From positions 26,591,115 through 26,655,114 of the forward strand of contig CALNVZ010000174.1 of assembly GCA_940671915.1 (NCBI GenBank): a DNA stretch of 64,000 nucleotides. The letters are read 5' to 3'. The stretch comes from Paracentrotus lividus. Lineage: Eukaryota > Echinodermata > Echinoidea > Camarodonta > Echinidae. This document shows, piece by piece, positions 36,401 to 48,400 of this stretch. The notes beneath the pieces are model-generated. The model saw only the letters and a list, made by a program, of their open reading frames with translations, searched no databases and had not been told where the DNA came from. The translations under genes were made by a program, and so were the position numbers. Position 1 is the first letter of the stretch. Every line of letters starts with the position of its first letter.

Positions 36401-39400
36401 AGTATACCCAACTTTGAGAGCCTCATATTAAAATATTATAGCTTGTGTGAACTTGAAATATATATCATGATAAAGAGCAACTCATATTCTTTTCAATGAT
36501 ACCAAAATTATACTTGGTTTGTGACAGATGACTAAGCAGTTGGGCTTTACAAAACAAGCGCAAAATGTGCCCTGTCCCAAGTTTGAGCAAAAGCAGCCCT
36601 TGCATTTCAATAGACCAAGTAATCCTTTGTGCCTAATGAATGGAAACAGTCAGGAAGGCTGACCTCAAACAAACAATGAATGATCAGAAAGCCAGGGCTG
36701 CTTCTCAGACAACTTGGTACAGATCACTTTTGACCAATGTTTTTAAACACTTGAGTGTTCAGTCATCCATGACAGTATCGGTATGATTTTGGTATCAATG
36801 GTTTGAAATGGTTTGAATCTTATCTTTCAAGCCATTCACAGTCTGTTCTTTTGAATGGTCTAACATCTTCCTCTAGGTTACTTGCATGTGGAGTACCCCA
36901 AGGCTCTGTCGGCGGGCCCACCTTATTTTCTATTTATCTTACCGGCCTTCGTACCATTTTTCAACGTCATTCTGTTCTTTATCATCTATATGCAGATGAC
37001 ATTCAGATTTTTGTTTCCTTTCTTCCACATCAAGCTACTCAAACACTGCGCAAATTGTAAAACTGCATCTCGGAAGTTAATGACTGGATGAATTCAAATT
37101 CTTTGTTGTTAAACCATAGTAAATGCAAGTTTTTGCTTTTTGGTTCGAAATCAAATTTGAGTAAGTTAAATGTCAACTCCATTACTATTTCTGGTAATGA
37201 TGTACCCTTGTCGTCTTCATGTCGCAATCTTGGCGTCGTATTAGATTCCCACATGTCTATGTCAAACCAAATCACTAGTATCTGCAAATCAGTTCGCTAT
37301 CAATTGCGCAATATTGGCTTTATCCGGAAATATCTTACTCGTTCTGCAACAGAGAAACTTATTCATTCACTCATTTCTTCTCGCCTCGATTTTGGAAACG
37401 GATTACTTTATAACTCACCAAACATACATATTGCGAGATTGCAAAAGCTCCAAAATGCAGCAGCGCGTATTGTTTTGTTGACAAGCAGACGAAGTCATAT
37501 CACACCGATTCTGCAAAATCTCCACTGGTTGCCCGTAAAAGAACGTATCAATTTCAAAATACTGCTTTTGGTCTACCATATCATCAATGAAACAGCCCCC
37601 GAGTACAATAGATCTTTATTAATTAAATACCAACCCACACGAACCTTACGATCATCTTCCTCTGGTCTTTTGCAAATTCCCTTGTCAAAAAAGTCATGGG
37701 GGGAGCGAGCTTTTGCTCATGCCGGTCCAGCCCTGTGGAATACACTTCCACAGGAGCTGAAAGATTCATCTTCATTGGAAACGTTCAAGACGAATCTTAA
37801 GTCTTATTTGTTCACTTGTGTTTATTCTTGAAGACAGACATTCATCCTTGTGTACTATTCTTTGTATTACTCTGTAAAAGCGCCTTGAGCATTTTATTTA
37901 CATGGAAAATGGCGCGATAAAAATCCCATGTATTATTATTATCATTAGATAGAATATGAGTTACTCTTTGTCATGAAATTAAAATTAATTACACATAAGT
38001 TATACAATTAAAGTTGGGTATACTTTTATCTGGGACGCACTGTATAAAGCTTTGGCAATAATTATTAGACGATTTTCCTACTAAGCTCCAATACCTTTTG
38101 GACTAATAATTATTTCCCAAGCTGTATGTTAAGCAGTTCCATGAAAAATTCATTCCAAACAACTTCACCATGCCCAAAGTCTACCACCTAACTCTACAAC
38201 TAACCCCAATTGACCAGGGGGTAATTATACTGATATGACATTTAGATCTGATATCTCAAACACTTTATATGATGCTTTATCTATTATTGTTGTCACTTAA
38301 TTTTCACACATTTTCCCTTACATATATATTGAGCATATTGCAGTACACAGATCACCTAAAAATGATATGAAATGTAGATATGAAATTTCAAACACTTCAT
38401 ACGATGCTTTATCTAGAATTCTTGTCACTCAAAGGCAGACATGCCAAGTTCAAAATAAAAATTTGCGTGAGATCATTCACATCGTGTTAGAAAGCGGTGC
38501 GCACGCGGCGCACGTTACCACATGTGCGCGCGTAGTATTGAATTGAATTGAATTGAATTGAAAAGGTTTTATTGAGGATCCAACATAGCAGCCCAAAGGC
38601 TGAATTGCATTCAATGTACAAAGTAAAACAAACAAAACATTTCAACAAAACATGATACATAAATTATTCATATTCAACCTAAGACTGAGAAATTAAGAAA
38701 TCATAGGTCTGTAAAACGATGTTAGTAATTTGTACATAAAAGAGGCGCGCGCGTACGCTACACACGTTTCACGTAGTAAGCTATCTTGCATATAACGATC
38801 GCCTGCTTGGAAACATCGCAATTGCAAGTGATGCACGACAAAACTGGCGATATTTAGGGTTTTGAGACACCAAAATGGTAAAAAAATCTATAATAATACT
38901 ACTTTTTCTCATTTTGCGTGAGAAATGGGGTGTTCTGCGGGAGATCGTGAGACGGACCCGAAATGCGTGATTCTCACGCAAGATCGTGAGACTTGGCATG
39001 TATGCAAAGGTCAAAATCACATAGCCAGAACCCACCCCCCCCCCCCTTCTGGCTGCGAGGCTCCTAACCAGTCCTTATTAGAGACATTCTCAGTTCTTCC
39101 AAATCATTTATATCCCAGCATACCTGTTCTGCAAGCTTTGGTTGGAACCGGGTGAGCCTGAAGATGAGATTCCTTGTTTGCTGTAGGTTGATGTTATCTC
39201 GGATTTGCTGGAACAAGAATGGGAAGCCCCTCAAAAAAAAAAAAAAACATACAGCATGTTATATTACCATACCTGACGACCATGAAAAGCAAGAAATAGG
39301 AGTAGATTATTGAAAATTTCCAATAAATAGGTACATTCCTGAATTTCCTGTATCATTACAAACAAAATTGTACAAAAATAGAAACACAAGGGATAATATG

Positions 39401-42400
39401 GCTCTTTTCTATTCCCTAAAATAGAAATATTCCTAATTGGAGGAACAGTTGGCAGGTACAGTTGAGACTGAGATCGTTGCATAGTTGATTGCCATCATCT
39501 CCATTAACATTGCGTACAACTGAGCTAAATTGATTGCAATTAGCTCTAACGTTGATATAAGGCAGTACTGTATGTAATACAGTGACACTTTCTAAGCTCT
39601 GCTTTATTTTTAACCCTTTAGCACCTAAACCGCCCAAGACCGCCCCTCAGTTTACTTACTAAACTGCCCCAAACCGCCCCTGTCTTAAGCACGCTATAAT
39701 CAAGATAGTATTAAAAATATGTGATGAAACATGCCCATAATTGTTCTGGATTACCCATTCGATGTGTGCTGTCCGATTCTGCACAAAAAAAAAAGTTTGT
39801 TTCAGGAGCAATTCGTATCGAAAAAACCTGATTGAAACACAGCATAACCTTTTGCGCTAGTGAGTAAACTGAAACTTTTTACGCAGTCTCTAGGTGATAA
39901 AGGGTTAAGCAAGTACTTCACTTCATTATTTCCTTTATAATACGTTTTAATTTCAACTTTGTAAAGTTTAAAAAACGGCTGTAGTTTACGGTGCAATATG
40001 TGAAAAGAAAGATCGATTCCTGTATTATCTCTCAGAGCACAGCCTACAATAATCTTCAGTTTGAGTTTCGAGTGAAGGACATGGGCTTACCATGAAGAAG
40101 AAGATTAGCCAGCAATGCCAATGATTACAGGCCTAATTTGAGACCCACACATCAGTAATTTAAAATCATCCTTCAAGGCTGGTTGTACATTACATATTCC
40201 ACCTTGTTTACAAATTTGGGCCAAGAAATTACTCTCTAATTGATTTCTTGTACATTTCTCCTTTCCTGTAATTGACAATGTCAGGTTGCTATTGTTTCAA
40301 ATACCATATATTGGCTAAGCAATAACTCTCTTGTTGATTTCTTGTAGATATCATGTTTCCTGTAATTGACATGTCAAGCTTGCTATTGTTTCAAATACTT
40401 ATGTGTGAATTTCACATTGCTGGTATTTCCTGTGTAATATACAAGCTGTCAATCAAAGTTTTCATAATTCATAAAGAGCTATTTTTATCTTTAACTGGGT
40501 CAAGATCGAAAGTTCATGAATAGAATGTTTGTCAACTTACATACTTACTAATGAATATAGATTCATTAAATTACATTTTTTAAACAAAAATGTCAATTGA
40601 TTCTTTTATTTTGTGTTCTAAAAGGACTTTAAATTTAATAGAGATGATTAAATCAATTAGACGATGGGCCGTGTGCATAAAAGCAAGTAATTGCTTTTTC
40701 TAGAATTTTTCTCCTGCATTTTTTTAATATTATATTAATAATATTGTGTTATTTCTATATGATATTTAATTATTCATTTTGTCATTTGGAAAAAGTGTAA
40801 AAATGTACTGAATTAATTTGAATTAATACAAAAAGAAAATGTATTCGTAAAATCCTTGCAAAAGCAGTTACTTCTTTCATTCATAGAGGCCTATCGCCCA
40901 TAAGACAAGGGATGCACAATTGGCTTCTTTGTTTTGCAAAGGACTCTGTCACCTTCAAGCATGGCAGTCCTTTTTGACTATTCATTTACATAATTACTAC
41001 AACGTATCTAAACCATGAAGAGCTGTAAATACATCAAATCTACAGGTTTATATCCACTTGGTCTAACAGCAGTTGGCCTAATTCTTGGATTGTCTAATAC
41101 AACATGGGCAACACCCATTTGGTCTGCTAACAATATGGTCTAATTTTCACTTGGTCTCATACATATTTGGTCTAAATCTCACTTGGTTAAATTGCCAATT
41201 CGTCTAATAGCCAAATGGTCTAAATGCATTTTAGCCTAAGTCCCAAATGAATATTAGGTCTATTACCAGTTTGTTACAGGAATCGACTAAATGATGTTCG
41301 GCCAGGTGGAAATTAGATAAAATGGGAATTAAACAAAATTGTAAATAGGTGAAGTGGCAATGAGACCAAAGAGCAACTAGACGAACTGGTTGCAAATGAA
41401 ATGGAATTAGACCATATTGGATGAGACCGAACGGGCATGAGTCAAAATGGGTTTAGACCAACTTGCAATTTACAATTTACATACCTTTCCTCCAACCAGC
41501 ACTGCATAGTCATTATGAGAGAGTAGCAGCCTACGATCTGTCCTTGACGACTCTACAAGATACGCTATCAAGGATATCATCTTCTCCAATGACGTTGGCT
41601 TGTACTTGTCTTCCGTCAGCGAGATGACATCATCATCATCATCTTCATCATCATTCTCGTCGTCAGATATTACCTCAACCTTCAGACAAAAAAAAGAAAT
41701 GTGTTAAAGTTACAATCACACAATAAATATACAGTATATAACTTTGAAAAATTTAGCCTTAAATATAATCAAATCATGGGGAAATACAAAAAAATTGCAA
41801 AGAGCATACATAAATATAAAGAGCTCTCATTGGCTGTAGGATTAACGGAAAGCTAGCTAGCGTCTTTAGAAAAACACCAGTGTTCAACTGTTTTTGCTAG
41901 CATAAAATATGTTCTGTGAACTGAATTTGTCACTTCTTGCATTATGTAGGTGCAAGAGGTCCACTGAGACTAGGAATAAAAGATAAAGGGCTATTTTTTT
42001 GCAAAAATTAATGTTGAACATCAGCATATAAAGACATTACGATTATAAAGAGTACTCACATAATCAGCTGCTTTGGTTCCAAGATAAAAATTTGCCATGA
42101 TGGATATAGCCTCAACTGAGGTCAGGAACTGAGCCTGGATATAAAAGCAAGAAAACAAATTAATCAGTTTTATTCTACATATGAATTTTTCCAACACTTT
42201 AGATCTTTGAATGCCATGTTCAGTGATAATCTGCTCATTATAAATGCTATATTATTATTATTATTATCATTAAACAAAAGTTCATTAATTTCACAACACT
42301 TTGGGAACGAAGAGGTAACTTTCTGTTTTATCATTAAAATCTTCTTGTATATATGCATCAAATGTTTAAAATAAGAAATTAGCACTTTTCCATCAAGGAT

Positions 42401-45400
42401 ATAAAACACTGTAGTGACATAAAACATTGCAAAAAGCCATTTTATTTAATTTCTAAATGTCATCTTCAATAGACCATATGCATACGACATCATAATCTCA
42501 TAGCGCCCTCCCTCAGAAGATATAGGAATATGCGTAAACGGAGTTGTCAGAGATGTGCTACCTGCAGATCACAAACGCGTGTAAGGCAATGGCCTCAGCC
42601 TCTAAGATGGCGGCACGATGACGTCAAGGCATAAGGTCTATTGATCTTACCTCATCTTCTCCAATCTTTGCAAAGTCATAGAGTACCGAGAAATATTCAG
42701 TCAGATGCTTGCATTGTGGTCGCACTCCTATTGAGATCTGAGTGAGAGATAATATATAAGACAGAGATATATTCAGTCAGATGCTTGCATTGTGGTCGCA
42801 CTCCTATTGAGATCTGAGTGAGAGATAATATATAAGACAGAGATATATTCAGTCAGATGCTTGCATTGTGGTCGCACTCCTATTGAGATCTGAGTGGGAA
42901 ATAAGATATAAGACAGAGATATATTCAGTCAGATGCTTGCATTGTGGTCACACTCCTATTGAGATCTGAGTGGGAAATAAGATATAAGACAGAGAAATAT
43001 TCAGTCAGATGCTTGCATTGTCGGTCACTTCCTATGAGATCTGAGGAGAGATAAGATAATAGACAGAAATATTCAGTCAGATGCCTTGCCATTGTCGGTC
43101 GCACTCCTATTGAGAATCTGAGTGAGAGATAATATATAAGACAGAGATATATTCAGTCAGATGCTGCATTGTGGTCGCACTCCTATTGAGATCTGAGGAG
43201 AGATAATATATAAGACAGAGATATATCAGTCAGATGCTTGCATTGTGGTCAGCACTCCTATTGAGATCTGAGTGAGAGATAATTATAAGACAGAGATATT
43301 TCAGTCAGATGCTTGCATTGTGGTCCACTCCTATGAGATGAGTGAGAGATAAATATAGACAGAGATATATTCAGTCAGATGCTTGCATTGTGGTCACACT
43401 CTATTGAGATCTGAGTGGAAGATAAATATTAAGACAGAGATATTTCAGTCAGATGCTTGCATTGTGGTCCACTCCTATTGAGATCTGAGTGAGAGATAAT
43501 ATATAAGACAGAGAAATATTCAGTCAGATGCTTGCATTGTGGTCGCACTCCTATTGAGATCTGAGTGAGAGATAATATATAAGACAGAGATATATTCAGT
43601 CAGATGCTTGCATTGTGGTGCACTCCTATTGAGATCTGAGTGAGAGATAATATATAAGACAGAGATATATTCAGTCAGATGCTGCATTGTGGTCGCCACT
43701 CCTATTGAGATCTGAGTGAGAGATAATATATAAGACAGAGATATATTCAGTCAGATGCTTGCATTGTGGTCGCACTCCTATTGAGATCTGAGTGAGAGAA
43801 ATATATTAAGACAGAGATATATCAGTCAGATGCTTGCATTGTGGTCGCACTCCTATTTAGAGATCTGAGTGGAGATAATATATAAGACAGAGAATATTCA
43901 GTCAGATGCTTGCATTGTGGTCGCACACTCCTATGAGATCTGAGTGAGAGATAATATATAAGACAGAGATATATTCAGTCAGATGCTTGCATTGTGTCGC
44001 ACTCCTATTGAGATCTGAGTGAGAGATAATATATAAGACAGAGAATATTCAGTCAGATGCTTGCATGTTGGTCGCACTCCTATTGAGATCTGAGGGAGAG
44101 ATAAATATAAGACAGAGATATATTCAGTCAGATGCTTGCATTGTGGTCGCACCTATTGAGATCTGAGTGGAAGATAAGATATAAGACAGAGAAATATTCA
44201 GTCAGATGCTTGCATTGTGGTCGCACTCCTATTGAGATCTGAGTGGGAGAATAGATATATAGACAAGAAATATTCAGTCAGATGCTTGCATTGTGGTCGC
44301 ACTCCTATTGAGATCTGAGTGAGAGATAATATATAAGACAGAGATATACAGTCAGATGCTGCATTGTGGTCGCACTCCTATTGAGATCTGAGTGAGAGAT
44401 AATATATAAGACAGAGATATATTCAGTCGATGCTTGCATTGTGGTCGCACTCCTATTGAGATCTGAGTGAGAGATAATATATAAGACAGAGATATATTCA
44501 GTCAGATGCTTGCATTGTGGTCCACTCCTATTGAGATCTGAGTGAGAGATAATATATAAGACAGAGATATATTCAGTCAGATGCTTGCATTGTGGTCGCA
44601 CTCCTATTGAGATCTGAGTGGAGAGATAATATAATAAGACAGAGATATATTCAGTCAGATGCTTGCATTGTGGTCCACTCCTATTGAGATCTGAGTGGGA
44701 GATAATATAAGACAGAGATATATTCAGTCAGATGCTTGCATTGTGGTCGCACTCCTATTGAGATCTGAGTGAGAGATAAGATATAGACAGAGAATATTCA
44801 GTCAGATGCTTGCATTGTGGTCGCTACTCCTTGCAGATCTGAGTAGAGATAATATATAAGACAAGAGCATATATCAGTCAGATGCTTGCATTGTGGTCGC
44901 CATCCTATTGAGATCTGAGTGAGAGATATATATAAGACAGAGATATATTCAGTCAGATGCTTGCATTGTGGTCGCACTCCTATTGAGATCTGAGTGAGAG
45001 ATAATATATAAGACAGAGATATATTCAGTCAGATGCTTGCATTGTGGTCACACTCCTATTGAGATCTGAGTGGAAGATAAAATATAAGACGAGATATTCA
45101 GTCAGATGCTTGCATTGTGGTCGCACTCCTATTGAGAGTCTGAGTGAGAGATAATATTAAGACAGAGATATATTCAGTCAGATGCTTGCATTGTGGTCGC
45201 ACTCCTATTAGATCTGAGTGAGAGATAAAATTATAAGACAGAGATATATATCAGTCAGATGCTTGCATTGTGTCGCACTCCTATTGAGATCTGAGTGAGA
45301 GATAATATATAAGACAGAGATATATTCAGTCAGATGCTTGCATTGTGGTCGCACTCCTATTGAGATTTGAGTGAGAGATAATATATAAGACAGAGATATA

Positions 45401-48400
45401 TTCAGTCAGATGCTTGCATTGTGGTCGCACTCCTATTGAGATCTGAGTGGAAGATAAATATAAGACAGAGATATATTCAGTCAGATGCTTGCATGTGTGG
45501 TCACACTCCTATTGAGATCTGTAGTGGAAATAAGATATAAGACAGAGAAATATTCAGTCAGATGCTTGCATTGTGGTCGCACTCCTATTGAGATCCTGAT
45601 GGGAGATAATATATAAGACAGAGATATATTCAGTCAGATGCTTGCATTGTTCGGCTCGCACTCTCATGAGATCTGAGTGAAATAAATATAACAGAGAAAT
45701 ATCAGTCAGATGCTTGCATTGTGGTCGCACTCCTATTGAGATCTGAGTGAGAGATAATATATAGACAGAGATATATTCAGTCAGATGCTTGCATTGTGGT
45801 CGCACTCCTATTGAGATCTGAGTGAGAGATAATATATAAGACAGAGAATATTCAGTCAGATGCTTGCATTGTGTCGCCACTCCTATTGAGATCTGAGGGA
45901 GAGATAAGATATAAGACAGAGAATATTCAGTCAGAATGCTTGCATTGTGGTGCACTCCTATTGAGATCTGAGTGAGAGTAAAAATATAAGACAGAGAAAT
46001 ATTCAGTCAGATGCTTGCATTGTGGTCGCACTCCTATTGAGATCTGAGTGAAGATAAGATATAAGACAGAGAAATATCAGTCAGATGCTTGCATTGTGTG
46101 ACACTCCTATTGAGATCTGAGTGAGAGAAAGATATAGTACAGAAGAAATATTCAGTCAGATGCTTGCATTGTGGTGCACTCCTATTGAGATCTGAGTGAG
46201 AGATAAGATATAAGACAGAAAATATTCAGTCAGATGCTTGCATTGTGGTCGCACTCCTATTGAGATCTGAGTGAGAGATAATATATAAGACAGAGATATT
46301 TCAGTCAGAGCTTGCATTGTGGTCGCACTCCTATTGAGATCTGAGTGAGAGATAATATATAAGACCAGAGATATATTCAGTCAGATGCTTGCATTGTGGT
46401 CGCACTCCTATTGAGATCTGATCTAAGTAATACGTGAGAGATTAATATATAAGACAGAGAAATATTCATCAGATGCTTGCATTGTGGTCACTCCTATTGA
46501 GTCTGAGTGAGAGATAATATATAAGACAGAGATATTTCAGTCAGATGCTTGCATTGTGGTCGCACTCCTATTGAGATCTGAGTGATGAAAGTATATATAA
46601 GACAGAGATATTCAGTCAGATGCTTGCATTGTGGTCCACTCCTATTGAGATCTGAGTGAGAGATAAGTATATAGACAGAGTATATTCAGTCAGATGCTTG
46701 CATTGTGGTCGCACTCCTATTGAGATCTGAGTGGGAAAAATATATAAGACAGAAATAATATTCAGCAGATGCTTGCATGTGGTCCACTCCTATTGAGATC
46801 TGAGTGAGAGATAAATATATAAGACAGAGATAATATTCAGTCAGATGCTGCATTGGGTCGCACACCCTATTGAGACTGATGAGAGATAATATATAAGACA
46901 GAAATATTCAGTCAGATGCTGCATTGTGGTCACACTCTATTTGAGATCTGATGGGAGATAATATATAAGACAGAGATATATTCAGTCAGATGCTTGCATT
47001 GTGGTCCACTCCTATTGAGATCTGAGTGGGAAATAAGATATAAGACAGAGATATATTCAGTCAGATGCTTGCATTGTGTCGCACTCCTATTGAGATCTGA
47101 GTGGAGAGTAATATATAAAAGACAGAGATATATTCAGTCAGATGCTTGCATTGTGGTCGCACACTCCTATTGAGATCTGAGTGAGAGATAATATATAAGA
47201 CAGAGAAATATTCAGGCAGATGCTTGCATTGTGGTCCACTCCTATTGAGATCTGAGTGATGAGATAAGTATATAAGACAGAGATATATTCAGTCCAGATG
47301 CTTGCATTGTGGTCACCATCCTATTGAGATCTGAGTGAGATAATAATTATAGACAGAGATATATCAGTCAGATGCTTGCATTGTGGTCGCAACTCCTATT
47401 GAGATCTGAGTGCATGATAATATTATAAGACAGAGAATATATTCAGTCAGATGCTTGCATTGTGGTCACATCCTATTGAGATCTGAGTGAGAGATAATAT
47501 TAAGAGGTAGCAGATCATATTCAGTCAGATGCTTGCATTGTGGTCACACTCCTATTGAGATCTGAGTGAGAGATAATATATAAGACAGAGAAATATTCAG
47601 TCAGAGGCTTGCATTGTGGTCGCACTCCTATTAAGATCTGAGTGAGAGATAAGATATTGTTTAAATAAATATAAAATACTCTTTCATGGGTAATGTATAT
47701 CAAATCTCTATGATGTACATTATTGTGGTAAATTTACATGTACATGTATTTAGTTTTTATATTCATTTGGGGGTAGCCCATTCAACAAACAGTAGTCTTT
47801 AGTAGAACCCTTATAAATATAATTGATATGTGTATATATAGAAAACACACACACACAAAAATTAATATCAAAATCTGAACATGCGAAAAACAGCTTTTCA
47901 AAGTAATTCAATAAACAAATTATAGTATATAATTACTTTCAATTTGGACTATTTCTTTTAAATTTAATACTTCATAATAAAATATTAATAACATTTAATA
48001 GATTTGCAACTGTTTCTCTTTTTAAGGGGAAACACAATTCTACTTCTGCCTTAACTTTTTTGTACTACCCTCACATTTAGAGTGGAACACACAATATTTT
48101 TTTTTGAAGGGATTAAATTGTATTCCATCTTCATTATGACAATTTCAATATCACTACTCATACACTCATTCCTATAAGATTTATAAGACTTACTACCGAG
48201 AGAAGTTTCTTGATGAATCTCGTCACACAGGATACATTGCCAATCTCATCTGGTTGGATATCATGCTCATCATGGTTCCTGTGAAACAAAACACACATTT
48301 GATGATAATAATAATGTTGAGTCATATACTGTACAAGCCTATATTGTTTGCATACATATATTTTTCTTCCTTTGGACTAGGTGGGAAATTAATTTCTCCT

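Noticed and set aside
42738-47656. Regular repeats that could be mistaken for a CRISPR array
   Set aside because: Units are contiguous without unique spacers, are exon-derived, and the genome is eukaryotic.
44305-47703. Long minus-strand open frames repeating a Thr-Glu-Tyr-Ile-Ser-Val unit
   Set aside because: They are readings through the 76-bp satellite, not genes. They shift frame wherever a unit has a one-base gap.
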